A stretch of 64,000 nucleotides of DNA, from positions 1 through 64,000 of the forward strand of contig CAZPIO010000016.1 in NCBI GenBank assembly GCA_964586235.1, in the 5' to 3' direction. The notes below the pieces were generated by a model. That model was not told the origin of the DNA and ran no database searches. It saw nothing but the letters and a program-made list of their open reading frames with translations. Numbering within the stretch: the first letter of the stretch is position 1; each line of letters starts with the position of its first letter. Origin of the DNA: JAUCQB01 sp964586235 (GTDB lineage: Bacteria > Planctomycetota > Phycisphaerae > UBA1845 > PWPN01). A program made the position numbers and the translations under genes. Below are positions 50,255-59,046 of this stretch, in pieces.

Positions 50255-52900
50255 GTGATCAGAGGATTCGTTTCAAGAATGTCCGCAGCCGCTGCGGTGT
50301 TATCGGTTGTCTTGCTCCTGTCCGGAGCGGAGCGAACGTGGGGCCAGGCCGCCCCCGGCGTCGCTCCGGGTCGCCGGCCGGCCACGAGGCCAGCGGCTTC
50401 GACGGCCCCAGCCGACCCGAATGCCCCGAAGCTGCGTTGTGACGAGTTGATCCACGATTTCGGTGAAGTCTGGTCGGGTGAGCAGGTCGAGCATGCGTAT
50501 GTGATTCACAACGACGGGAAGTCTCCGCTCGAGCTGCTGAATGTCAGGCCTTCGTGCGGCTGCACGGTCGTGGACTTCGACAAGGTCATTGCTCCGGGGG
50601 GGCAAGGGAAGGTGACGGTCAAGCTGAGCACCGTGCGGATGGCGCATGAGGTGAGCAAGACCGTCATGGTGGAGAGCAATGATCCGTTGCGCCGCTCGAT
50701 CACCCTGACCCTGAAAGGAAAAGTCAAACCCCGCATCAGCGTCGAGCCGGCCAGCGCCGCCTTTGGCAGCGTGACCGACCGGGGAACGGAGCTGGTCCGG
50801 AAGATCAAAGTCACCAATCACACCGAAGAGCCCATGAAGCTGCAACGGATGCCCCTGCCTCCAGGACAGAAGACCGTGTTCCAGGCGGAGGTCGCGGAAG
50901 TGGAACCGGGCAAGGTTGCGGAGATCACCGTCAGGGTGGCGCCGCCGATTCCCGAGGGAAGCTCCTCTCTGCTGCTCCGTTTCCAGACCGGAATCGAGAA
51001 GGAGAAGGAAATCCCGGTGACGTGTTCACTCTACTCGCCCCCGCTGGTGCAGGTCATGCCGATGTTGCTGCCGGTGACCCTGCCGGTGCCGGAGAATTTC
51101 CAGCGATGGGTGAGCATCGTGTACAACGGCAAGGACGACTTCGTCATTGAGAAGCCCGTGCCGGGCAACGACGCCATTAGTGTCGAGCTGGTGCCTTCGT
51201 CGCCGCAGCCGCCCCGCCCGGCGCCCGGGACACCTCCCAATGCGCCGGCTCCGGCACGGCCCCAGTCATACCGGCTGAACGTGCGGATCGATCCACGCTT
51301 CAATCCGCCCACCGAGGACCCCATCGACATCGTGATGAAGACGAATCTGAAGGAGAAGCCGGAGATCAAGGTTGCGGTGAAGCCTACCCGGGTCAAGACC
51401 CCGCCGGCGAGGCCGCCGCAGACTCCGGTCGTCGCTCGACCGGAGGAGTTGCTGGGCAAGCCCTGCCCGGTAACGAGCTTCCTTTCCGCCGGTTCCGGGC
51501 AGGCGCTCCAGTTGGGTACGGGCGGCCAGGTGGCGATGCTGAATTTCTGGGCCGCATGGTCCGCGCAGAGCCGTCAACAGGCTGCCGCCATTCAGAGCCT
51601 GAGTACCCAGTTCTTCCGCAAGGGCGTCACGTTCGTGAACGTGAGCGTGGATTCACTCAAGCCGGTCTCGGAGATCACCAAAGCTGCACAGAGCTTCGGT
51701 CTGGCTCCCGGCACGGTTGCGGCGGATCCCCACTATGTGACCGCAGCGAGATTCGGAGTCAAGAGCGTGCCGACCCTGATTCTGGTGGGCAAGAGCGGGA
51801 TGGTGGAGGCCATTCACGAAGGCCTGCCGGGGCCGGAGCAGGTGGAAGCCTATGAGGAGATGCTGAAATCGGAAATTGACCTGCTGCTGGAGGGGCGAAA
51901 CCGGGCGGAGTTCGCCTCGATTCCCAAGACGGCGGGCTTGGCCGACGCGATGGAGGCCCAGGCCGCCGGGGTGGTGTCGCCCGGACCGCGGCTGACGATC
52001 GAGTCTACCCGCCAGGATATCGGCGCAGTCAACCCTGCGTCGGAGGTCAGCGCCAATGTGTACGTGCGGAATGACGGCAGGCAGCCGTTGAGCATTACGT
52101 CAGTGACGGCCAGCGAAGGACTGGCGATTGATTCGGGCTACCCGAGAGCGCTGCAGCCCGGAGCCACGGGGGCACTCGCCTGCCGATTCACCGCGGCGGG
52201 CCAGCCCAGTTCTTTCGGGCATAAGGTGACGATCGCCTCGAATGACACGGCCAGGCCCAGAGTTGAGATTACCCTGGTCGGGGCGGTGAAACCGTATCTC
52301 GAGGTGCAGCCGAAGACGGGCATCGATTTTGGCCGTAATCCCAGGACGCAGACGATGGAACGGATGGCGACGATCCTCTACAACGGCCCCAACGAGCCGG
52401 CAATCGAGTACCTGTCCGCCGAGTCTTCGTCGCCCAAGTTCGCGGTCAGGGTTAAGAGGCTTGGCACAAGCAACAATGCCATGCTGACGGTCACGCCGAA
52501 CGGGCCGTTCGATCTTGGTGAGCTGACCGCGGTGGCGAAGGTGAAGACCACGAGCGAGCCGCAGCCGACGCTGGATGTTCCGATCAGGCTGTACAACCCC
52601 AAGCGTGTCGAGGTGACGCCGGAGGCCGTAGTGCTGCAGGGTGCTGCCCGCACGCAGCGTTACAGCATCACCATCGCCAACAACGGATTCAGCGACCTGC
52701 ACATTCTCGGCGTGACCAAGAGCAACAGCAGCATCCGGACTCAGTTCTACCCCGACTCGGACGGCTTCTCTTACCGTCTCGAGGTGATGCTGCCCGTCAA
52801 CTATGCCATGGCGGCGGGGGGCGACAAGATCACCATCCGTACCGACGACAAGGAATTCGGCGAGATCGTGATCCCGATCAGGTCCGCGGCCGGAGGGTAA
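50255..52900 (+). CDS. Secreted multi-DUF1573 protein with an inactive thioredoxin-fold domain
   Basis: This 881-residue protein has a signal peptide followed by DUF1573 (Ig-like, ASH/MSP-type) modules: LIHDFGEVWSGEQVEHAYVIHNDGKSPLEL at about 75 and again after about residue 580 (DIGAVNPASEVSANVYVRNDGRQPLSI). Between them, about 400-560, is a TlpA/AhpC-like thioredoxin fold (MLNFWAAWSAQSRQQAA, VPTLILVGKSG) in which the redox Cys-x-x-Cys is Ser-x-x-Ser. It therefore cannot do thiol exchange. It is probably a surface or periplasmic scaffold. The GTG at 50255 is chosen because GGAGG lies five bases upstream; ATG at 50219 is an alternative. A strong terminator follows. Confidence 0.85.
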   Translation: MIRGFVSRMSAAAAVLSVVLLLSGAERTWGQAAPGVAPGRRPATRPAASTAPADPNAPKLRCDELIHDFGEVWSGEQVEHAYVIHNDGKSPLELLNVRPSCGCTVVDFDKVIAPGGQGKVTVKLSTVRMAHEVSKTVMVESNDPLRRSITLTLKGKVKPRISVEPASAAFGSVTDRGTELVRKIKVTNHTEEPMKLQRMPLPPGQKTVFQAEVAEVEPGKVAEITVRVAPPIPEGSSSLLLRFQTGIEKEKEIPVTCSLYSPPLVQVMPMLLPVTLPVPENFQRWVSIVYNGKDDFVIEKPVPGNDAISVELVPSSPQPPRPAPGTPPNAPAPARPQSYRLNVRIDPRFNPPTEDPIDIVMKTNLKEKPEIKVAVKPTRVKTPPARPPQTPVVARPEELLGKPCPVTSFLSAGSGQALQLGTGGQVAMLNFWAAWSAQSRQQAAAIQSLSTQFFRKGVTFVNVSVDSLKPVSEITKAAQSFGLAPGTVAADPHYVTAARFGVKSVPTLILVGKSGMVEAIHEGLPGPEQVEAYEEMLKSEIDLLLEGRNRAEFASIPKTAGLADAMEAQAAGVVSPGPRLTIESTRQDIGAVNPASEVSANVYVRNDGRQPLSITSVTASEGLAIDSGYPRALQPGATGALACRFTAAGQPSSFGHKVTIASNDTARPRVEITLVGAVKPYLEVQPKTGIDFGRNPRTQTMERMATILYNGPNEPAIEYLSAESSSPKFAVRVKRLGTSNNAMLTVTPNGPFDLGELTAVAKVKTTSEPQPTLDVPIRLYNPKRVEVTPEAVVLQGAARTQRYSITIANNGFSDLHILGVTKSNSSIRTQFYPDSDGFSYRLEVMLPVNYAMAAGGDKITIRTDDKEFGEIVIPIRSAAGG

Positions 52901-52935
52901 GTCTCCTGGCCGCTTGAATATGCCTGGTAAACATC

Positions 52936-52966
52936 AACGGCCGGCCTTCGGGTCGGCCGTTTTCTT
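52936..52966 (+). terminator. Intrinsic terminator of the DUF1573 gene
   Basis: An 11-bp stem with one G-T pair (AACGGCCGGCC/GGTCGGCCGTT) closes a TTCG tetraloop and is followed by a short T-rich tail. It lies 36 bases after the stop codon. The paired A and T ends mean it could work for both strands. Confidence 0.85.
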
Positions 52967-53017
52967 GCGCGGAGCACGTGACGCGCTCTGCCCGCCCTGA
53001 CGGGTCCACGTTGCGTG

Positions 53018-54106
53018 CTACGGCGTCCGGGGGGCCAGGTAGTAGTAATTCAGGATGTCGTGGTCGAGCCTCTCGATCTTCACGGTGGTGAAGCCGGCGT
53101 CGCCGAGCATCTCCAGGGCCTTCTCCCGGCCCCAGGCGGCCCCGAGGCCCATGCCGCCGTTCGCCAGCGACACGGACATACAGTGCATGCAGGATATCGT
53201 GTAGATAAACGGGCCCATTGGATGGTTCATGTTCCCGTCCACGTGCGTGGAGGCGGCGATATCCTGCATGAGGAACAGCCCGCCCGGCCTCAGCGAGCGA
53301 TAGATGTTGGCCAGTACCGCATCGGGGCGGGCCTGGTCGTGAATCGAGTCGAACGCGGTCACGAGGTCGAAACGCTCCGAGTCCTCCATCCTGGCGACGT
53401 CCTGCACGACAAATCGCGTATTGGCCAGCCCGCGATGTGCGGCGTCGGCCCGGGCGGCGGCGATGGCATCCTCGGAGAGGTCATAGCCCACGAACCGGCT
53501 GTTGGGGAATACTTCTCCGAGGCAGTTCATGGCCATGCCGCTGCCGCAGCCGACGTCCAGCACGTCGATGCCGCGTTGCAGCTTCTCGCGAAGTCCGGGC
53601 ACGAGCGGGATGATGCGGTCCTGGAGGCCCGCCACTGTGGTCTGGCTGCTCTCCTCGGCCATGACCGCGTGAAACCGCTTGTAGGCGGAATAGGGCACGC
53701 CCCGGCCGTGCCTGAAGGCCTCGACGACCTCGTCTTCCACCGACCCGAGCACGCTGATCCACTGCGTCACCGATGCCAGGTTGTTCGGAGCCGCCCTGCG
53801 GGTCAGGAATCCGGCATGCTCGGCGGGCAGGACGAAAGTCCCGGTCTCGGGATGGTGCTCGATGATTCCGCCCGTGACCATCGCCCCGAGCCATTCGCGA
53901 ACGTAGCGTTCGCTGAGGCCCGCGCGTGCGGCGATTTCCTCGCCGGTTGCCGGCGGCATGTCCGCCATGGTGTCGAACAGACGGGTGCGGTGTCCGATCG
54001 AGATCATCAATGCCAGCCCGGCGTCGTTCAGGATGCTGAGCATCCGTTCATCGAAGCCGCGGGCCCCAGTGGTCATCTGCAGCGTTGTCTGCGTGTTTGT
54101 TGTCAT
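53018..54106 (-). CDS. Class I SAM-dependent methyltransferase with winged-helix N terminus
   Basis: This 362-residue protein resembles the Rv2258c-type methyltransferases. Residues about 20-110 form a winged-helix dimerisation region (TGEEIAARAGLSERYVREWLGAMVTGGIIEH). The Rossmann-like domain has motif I VLDVGCGSGMAMN, VGYDLSEDAI, and the post-I and motif II segments DLVTAFDSIHDQARPDAVLANIYRSLRPGG. Unusual is the region HPMGPFIYTISCMHCMSVSL, typical of this subgroup. The substrate is unknown, probably a small molecule. It is a single gene, with a promoter region shared divergently with the flavoprotein gene. Confidence 0.85.
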   Translation of the reverse strand: MTTNTQTTLQMTTGARGFDERMLSILNDAGLALMISIGHRTRLFDTMADMPPATGEEIAARAGLSERYVREWLGAMVTGGIIEHHPETGTFVLPAEHAGFLTRRAAPNNLASVTQWISVLGSVEDEVVEAFRHGRGVPYSAYKRFHAVMAEESSQTTVAGLQDRIIPLVPGLREKLQRGIDVLDVGCGSGMAMNCLGEVFPNSRFVGYDLSEDAIAAARADAAHRGLANTRFVVQDVARMEDSERFDLVTAFDSIHDQARPDAVLANIYRSLRPGGLFLMQDIAASTHVDGNMNHPMGPFIYTISCMHCMSVSLANGGMGLGAAWGREKALEMLGDAGFTTVKIERLDHDILNYYYLAPRTP

Positions 54107-54631
54107 GTAAGTGTTCCTCGCGTTATGGGTGTCTCGGTCTCAGGTGGTCCGTCCGCGCGACCGGACCGTTTGGCAAAGTGCAAAATCGTAGCGCCGGCCG
54201 ACAGGCCGGACAAACGATTGATACTCAAATGCAATCAGCTCTCTCTGATTCCGCCGTGGTGAGCGCGCACCGGACGGTACTCAGAGCGCGCATCGAGGCC
54301 CACCCGCATTTCGCGAGGATGCCCGCGCCGTGGATGTGGAACGATCGACTCACAATCGATCGCCGATGGTTGTATCTGCCGCCCAGGACCGGAGGGATCT
54401 CGCATTGACGACTCTGTGACTGTCGCGAAGGCGTTGAGGAAGCGCCGGCGCACTCGCAAGGTCGCGGAAGCATTGTCTCGCCCGCCCAATCAGGCCCTGA
54501 TTTGGCGAAGGCTTTGTGAGAAAAGCGAGGGGGTGTCATCTTCTGGGGCATTCCGGTATAGTGTCCCGGTGATGGACAGAAGGGGGCCGGTCGTGGCGCC
54601 TCCTCGACCCTGCTCGGAGGCCTTGTCCGCC

Positions 54632-55201
54632 ATGTCAGGTTTCCTGGGTGTCATCGGAAGCCCGCGCCGCAACGGCAACACGCACGTCCTGGTATCGTGC
54701 GTGCTCGAGGGGGCCGCCAGCGCCGGCGCCAAGACGGACACCCTTTTCCTGGCCGACACGACCATCCGCGAGTGCGACGGCTGTCACCTCTGCTGGGAGG
54801 GCGAGCACTGCCCGAAGGCCGACGACATGGCGGGGATCTTTCCGAGAATCATCGAGGCGGACGTCATCGTTTTCGGCACGCCCGTGTACTGGTACGGCCC
54901 GACGGGGCTGATGAAACTCTTCATCGATCGCTTCGTGTTCTTCAACTCACCGGGTCACCGGACCTGGGTGGCCGGCAAGCCGGCGGTGATCGTGGTGCCC
55001 TACGAGGAAACCGATCCGGAGACCGTGCGTCCTGTGGTCGAGTTCTTCGAGAAGTGTTTCGCCTACCTGGGGATGGAGCTGGTCGCGAAGATCATCGCGC
55101 CCGGCGTCAGCGCCCGCGGCGAAGTGCGGCGCCACGAGGGTCTTCTGCGGGAGGCATTCGAGATCGGGGGCGGGCTGGCGGCCGAGTTGCGGAGCAGGTA
55201 G
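54632..55201 (+). CDS. NADPH-dependent FMN reductase/iron-sulfur flavoprotein-like
   Basis: This 189-residue flavodoxin-like protein has the FMN phosphate loop GSPRRNGNTHVL, a Cys cluster ECDGCHLCWEGEHCPKADDM (the C-x2-C-x2-C-x5-C of iron-sulfur flavoproteins), and the ring-binding TPVYWYGPTGLMKLFIDR. It reduces FMN or a small electron acceptor in the cytoplasm. The ATG at 54632 begins the domain; GGAGG lies 11 bases upstream. The open frame extends about 70 codons earlier without homology. Confidence 0.85.
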   Translation: MSGFLGVIGSPRRNGNTHVLVSCVLEGAASAGAKTDTLFLADTTIRECDGCHLCWEGEHCPKADDMAGIFPRIIEADVIVFGTPVYWYGPTGLMKLFIDRFVFFNSPGHRTWVAGKPAVIVVPYEETDPETVRPVVEFFEKCFAYLGMELVAKIIAPGVSARGEVRRHEGLLREAFEIGGGLAAELRSR

Positions 55202-55224
55202 TCCCGCGGGCCGAGGCTTGCCTT

Positions 55225-56475
55225 TCAGGCCGGCGCAGGAGAGTTGGTCGTCGGGCAGGCTTTGTTCTGCGGCTTCTTGGGGGCGACCTGGTAAGGCTGG
55301 CTCGGCAGTATCTGGTTGGACCCGGAGACCTGGTCCACGATCATGATCACCTGGACGTGATCGACTTCGCGGCTGACGATCTTGACCGGGCCTCTGCGAG
55401 CCTTGGTGATAGTCGCGATGTTGTCGCCGAAGATGAGAACGGAGTTCGGGTATAGCATCCTCTGCACCAGCACGCCGGCCGCAATCTCGGTGCGCACTCC
55501 GGTTTCGTTGCCGATCGATTGGGCTTCGATGCCCTCGCGAGCCCAGATCGAACCGCCGACGATGCTCCCCCTGGAGACCAGCAACGTGCCCTTGGTGCTC
55601 ACCCTGGAGTTGACCATCTCCTTGGCAACGATGACGTCACCGATCGCTTCGATGTCTGCCTCTTCGGCGAACTTGATTTGCACTTCGCCTCCGGCCCTGA
55701 TCCTGCCGGCGCCGCCGCCGACGATTCCTCCGGCGATGGTGAGATCGGTGCCCGCCTCGACCTCCGCCGCTTCCACGGCCCCCTTTATGGTCACACTTTT
55801 TTGTGACCGGACTTTGAAGCTCGACCGGACGGTCCCAGTGATCAGGACGTCGCCGGGGACCTCCAGGTTGCCGCTACGGTAGTCCACGTCCCCGTCGACC
55901 TTGACTGTGTCAACAACGATGACCGAATAACGGGTTACCTGGACCTTGCCGTCGCAGGTGGCGATGACGGTCCTGCCGTCGTCGCCGAGTTTCAGATTGG
56001 CACCCAGTCTGCGTCCAAAGGAGGGCTCTTTTGGCTTGATCGGTTGGCCGTGGACGTCAAGCCCGGGTTCAGAGGGTGTCGCCGGTATGTACTCGCCAAC
56101 GATCTCGCCCGCTTTGACAACGTGAATCCGGCACTTGCGGTTGTCGAAGGCTGCGTCCTCGCCGTCGTGGGGTTCTTGTTCCTTGCTGTCGGGTAGCGGC
56201 TTGAATGCCTCCGGCTTGCCCGGCACTGGCGGGCGGCCCTCCGCGAGCAAGACGGGTTCGGTGAACCGGTCGCCTTCTCGGACACGGGCCACCAGTTCGT
56301 CGATGCGAGCGGCGACCTGCTCGGTCACGGGGACGGCAAGCTCGCCCAGGCGCGTCTTGATGACGTCCGAGTTGATCTGCTCGGCCGAAAAGTCGGTTAC
56401 GACGATTTCGGCGCGCAGCTTGTCCTTTGAGACCGTCACCTTGAACGGACTCTGTGTGGTCAAGGACATGCCCAT
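55225..56475 (-). CDS. FapA/DUF342 family polymerisation-like protein
   Basis: This 416-residue protein belongs to the DUF342 (FapA) family. The N-terminal domain is followed from about residue 180 by a right-handed beta-helix typical of FapA (VDGDVDYRSGNLEVPGDVLITGTVRSSFKVRSQKSVTIKG, RIRAGGEVQIKFAEEADIEAIGDVIVAKEMVNSRV). The C terminus is Pro/Lys-rich. In other bacteria FapA-like proteins sit near flagellar or chemotaxis genes and affect cell-surface machinery; the biochemical role is not established. It follows cheX by seven bases. GAGG precedes the ATG at 56475; 56469 is possible. Confidence 0.82.
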   Translation of the reverse strand: MGMSLTTQSPFKVTVSKDKLRAEIVVTDFSAEQINSDVIKTRLGELAVPVTEQVAARIDELVARVREGDRFTEPVLLAEGRPPVPGKPEAFKPLPDSKEQEPHDGEDAAFDNRKCRIHVVKAGEIVGEYIPATPSEPGLDVHGQPIKPKEPSFGRRLGANLKLGDDGRTVIATCDGKVQVTRYSVIVVDTVKVDGDVDYRSGNLEVPGDVLITGTVRSSFKVRSQKSVTIKGAVEAAEVEAGTDLTIAGGIVGGGAGRIRAGGEVQIKFAEEADIEAIGDVIVAKEMVNSRVSTKGTLLVSRGSIVGGSIWAREGIEAQSIGNETGVRTEIAAGVLVQRMLYPNSVLIFGDNIATITKARRGPVKIVSREVDHVQVIMIVDQVSGSNQILPSQPYQVAPKKPQNKACPTTNSPAPA

Positions 56476-56482
56476 TCCTGCC

Positions 56483-56995
56483 TCAGTGACCGGCCGCGGC
56501 GACAACTTCGGCAGCCTGGCTATCGGCGGGGGTCTTGTTCACCACCATGGCGACTTCGACCCAGAATTTCCCGAGCTGCGAGTCGCACGGGATTGACAGT
56601 CTCGGCCGGTGCCGGGACTGGGATACGACGTGCTCCTTCCCGATGATGACGCTCGGCAGCGAGATGCTGACGTTGAAGCCCTCGAACTGGGCCTTGGCCT
56701 GGCCGGCCACCATATTGGCCAGTTCGCCGAGGGCATCGGAGAAATCGGGGTGGTCCTGCGCCAGGTCGACGCCGGCGAACTTACTGGCCGCCTGCAGGGC
56801 GGTGTCCGTCGGCAGGCTCAGGACCACGCAGCCGACGACATCGCCTGAGAGCCCGATAACCGCGGAGACATCGGTGGTCGGCACCTGGCCGGGCATGTTG
56901 ATGGATGGCTTGCCGACCATCACATCCGTAGCCACCATTGTCTTGAAGACTGTCTTGACTGCCGCGATGAAAGGATTGATAAAACGAATATCCAT
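56483..56995 (-). CDS. cheX: CheX-like CheY-P phosphatase
   Basis: This 170-residue protein matches the CheC/CheX/FliY family. The phosphatase helix motif Glu-x-x-Asn appears in FSDALGELANMVAGQAKAQF, and VSISLPSVIIGKEHVV and the Gly-rich VIGLSGDVVGCVVLSLP strand are typical. CheX speeds CheY-P dephosphorylation in chemotaxis or related two-component systems. Only one such helix is present, as in CheX rather than CheC. It is coupled to FapA downstream. No CheA, CheY or flagellar gene is in the window, so it may act on a surface-growth or adhesion pathway. Confidence 0.85.
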   Translation of the reverse strand: MDIRFINPFIAAVKTVFKTMVATDVMVGKPSINMPGQVPTTDVSAVIGLSGDVVGCVVLSLPTDTALQAASKFAGVDLAQDHPDFSDALGELANMVAGQAKAQFEGFNVSISLPSVIIGKEHVVSQSRHRPRLSIPCDSQLGKFWVEVAMVVNKTPADSQAAEVVAAAGH

Positions 56996-57212
56996 GCAGA
57001 CTTCCTTGTTCAGTACACCGGCCGGCCCAGCTTGCCGTCAGTCCTGACGACCAGGCCGTCCACCCCGCCTATCGGATTGTGTATCCGGCGGCTGTAATTG
57101 GATACCGCAGTTTTCTGATCGAGTGTGGATGGCCGCAAGGGAGTGCGGTTTCTCGGACTGGACGGGCGCGCAGCCGGGGTATGTGCGAGTCCGGATGCTG
57201 CTCTGAAGCAGA

Positions 57213-57461
57213 TCAGTTGACGACGGTGGCCAGCGTTCCGACCACAGTGCCGTTGTGGTCCACGATATCGAAGACCAGGGGTGTTTCCGGCGGACCGGCC
57301 TGGCGGAAAGCGGGTGGATTCCGGTAGACGCACCGGTGGGCAAAGTCGCGAACCCACACCGGGTGTCGCACACGGCCGTAGGTTCTTTCGAGTGAGGCCA
57401 ACTGTTCATCCGTGAAAACGGACATCATCTTGCCGAGAGGTGTTCCGGTCGAGGAAACCAT
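57213..57461 (-). CDS. Small PAS-like protein
   Basis: This 82-residue protein has a truncated PAS-like core: HPVWVRDFAHRCVYRNPPAF (the strand-loop with Asn typical of PAS), then LVFDIVDHNGTVVGTLATVV for the final strands. The central helices of a full PAS domain are missing. The start at 57461 has GGAG about ten bases upstream. It lies upstream of cheX on the same strand across 217 bases with no gene, so it may be part of the same signalling unit. The confidence is moderate. Confidence 0.55.
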   Translation of the reverse strand: MVSSTGTPLGKMMSVFTDEQLASLERTYGRVRHPVWVRDFAHRCVYRNPPAFRQAGPPETPLVFDIVDHNGTVVGTLATVVN

Positions 57462-57630
57462 ATCAGAACAACTCCAGATTGACCGAGGGTCAGGACAAGC
57501 CAACTCCAGATTATCGGATGATTTGCCGGGAAAGCGTTAAGGCCGGCCGGCCGTGTTTCCGAGGCGGCTGTGCGTTAAAAAATCCTGTTGCCGCAACCTC
57601 TCCCTGCGGCTGATGTTACGGCGGGGCGGG

Positions 57631-58449
57631 TCAAGATCTGCTGAAGATCCACGCCAGCACAATAGCTCCCAGCACAATGCGATAGACCGCGAAGACGGTG
57701 AACTTGTGCGTCTGTATGAAACGCATGAAGACCGCCACCACTGCCCAAGCCACAAAGAACGAGACCACGAAGCCGACGCCCAGCGGCATGATCTGCTCGC
57801 TGTGAATCTCGTCCCGATGTTTGTAGAGAGAGTAGAGCCCGGCCGCGAACATCGTCGGGATCGCGAGGAAGAAGGAGAACTCCGCCGCCGCGGCCGGAGC
57901 CATGCCCACACTCAAGGCACCCATGATCGTGGCGCCGGAGCGGGAAGTCCCCGGAATCAGCGACAGGCATTGAACCAGCCCGATGATGATGGCCCGGGGC
58001 AGTGAGACGGCGCCGGCGTCGTTGATCGACGGTGTCTTGATCGCTTTCTGAATCAGGAGGATGAGTATCCCCCCCACGATCAGGGCGCAGGCGACGACCA
58101 AGGGGACCTTAAGTTGCTCCTCGATGAAGCGATGGAACAGGTATCCGACCACGGCCGCTGGGAAGAAGGCTATGAGCAGCTTGGTGATGAAATGGCCGTG
58201 CCAGGGCGCGCCCGTCGGGTTGAGTGTCAGCCGCCAGAGCCTGCGCCAGCAGTAGATCAACACCGCCAGGATCGAGCCGAGCTGGATGAAGATGTCGAAT
58301 GCCCCGTTCCAGAAATGGAAGTTGGGGTCACCCTCATGGATGCCGAGAAGGGGCATCGTCAGAATCATGTGCCCGGTGCTGGAGACGGGCAGAAACTCGG
58401 TCAAGCCCTGGACGATGCCGAGAATGACTGCACGAAGGACGTCGTTCAT
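57631..58449 (-). CDS. uppP: Undecaprenyl-diphosphate phosphatase
   Basis: This 272-residue membrane protein is UppP/BacA. It has about eight helices, the first motif GIVQGLTEFLPVSSTGHMIL with conserved Glu, Ser and His, and the second motif SLIPGTSRSGATIMGAL with conserved Arg and Ser. It removes the terminal phosphate from undecaprenyl diphosphate at the outer face of the membrane, recycling the carrier for peptidoglycan and O-antigen. The ATG at 58449 follows GAGGG. It heads or ends a group of lipid genes on the same strand. Confidence 0.94.
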   Translation of the reverse strand: MNDVLRAVILGIVQGLTEFLPVSSTGHMILTMPLLGIHEGDPNFHFWNGAFDIFIQLGSILAVLIYCWRRLWRLTLNPTGAPWHGHFITKLLIAFFPAAVVGYLFHRFIEEQLKVPLVVACALIVGGILILLIQKAIKTPSINDAGAVSLPRAIIIGLVQCLSLIPGTSRSGATIMGALSVGMAPAAAAEFSFFLAIPTMFAAGLYSLYKHRDEIHSEQIMPLGVGFVVSFFVAWAVVAVFMRFIQTHKFTVFAVYRIVLGAIVLAWIFSRS

Positions 58450-58482
58450 CAAACCCTCACAACCACCTGAAACCCACCAATT

Positions 58483-58522
58483 GGGCCGACGCCCTCGCCA
58501 CGGCGAGCAGGCTCGTCGGCCC
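58483..58522. repeat. Nested palindrome upstream of uppP
   Basis: Outer arms GGGCCGAC/GTCGGCCC enclose an inner palindrome CTCGCC/GGCGAG (58494-58507). The inner part recurs at 8-25 and the outer arms resemble 37224-37245. It lies between pgpA and uppP. Confidence 0.6.
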
Positions 58523-58533
58523 TCGGTCCGGAC

Positions 58534-59046
58534 TCACTGCCAGGAACACAGCCACCTGAATACGACTTGTCCGACGATGTTGGCGTAAAGCCCGGCTGCC
58601 AGGTCGTCGAACAGGATGCCCCAGCCGGCGGGGAGCTTCTCGAGTTGCCGGGCCGGCGGCGGCTTGGTCACGTCGAACAAGCGGAACAGGAAAAACTGCA
58701 ATGCCAGCACGGCCAGCGTCTGCCGAAGGTCGCCCAGGGGCAGGCCGACGAGGGCGATCCACTGGCCGGCCAGTTCGTCGATCACCACCGGTCCGGGGTC
58801 CCCCGGTTTTCTGGATCGGGCGGCGAAGTACTCGATTGCCCACGCGCCCCAGGTGACGCAGCCCGCGCCCGCCAGAAAGGTCAGGACCACCCATGCGGCA
58901 TCGAGGGCCAGCGGGGGGGCCGCAGTGGCCCGTTGAATGGCCCAGAGGACCAGCGCCAGCAGGATTGCGCCGGCCGAGCCGAATGTGCCCGCGGCCACGG
59001 GGGCAAAGCCAAGGCCGAAGCCGGTCATCACCCATTTCTTCATCAT
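58534..59046 (-). CDS. pgpA: Phosphatidylglycerophosphatase A
   Basis: This 170-residue membrane protein dephosphorylates phosphatidylglycerol phosphate. It has the PgpA motifs GFGLGFAPVAAGTFGS, VVIDELAGQWIAL with acidic metal ligands, and FRLFDVTKPPPARQLEKLPAGWGILFDDLAAGLYA. Four to five hydrophobic helices are visible. It overlaps the upstream pgsA stop by four bases (ATGA), so the two enzymes that make phosphatidylglycerol from CDP-diacylglycerol are translationally coupled. Confidence 0.93.
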   Translation of the reverse strand: MMKKWVMTGFGLGFAPVAAGTFGSAGAILLALVLWAIQRATAAPPLALDAAWVVLTFLAGAGCVTWGAWAIEYFAARSRKPGDPGPVVIDELAGQWIALVGLPLGDLRQTLAVLALQFFLFRLFDVTKPPPARQLEKLPAGWGILFDDLAAGLYANIVGQVVFRWLCSWQ

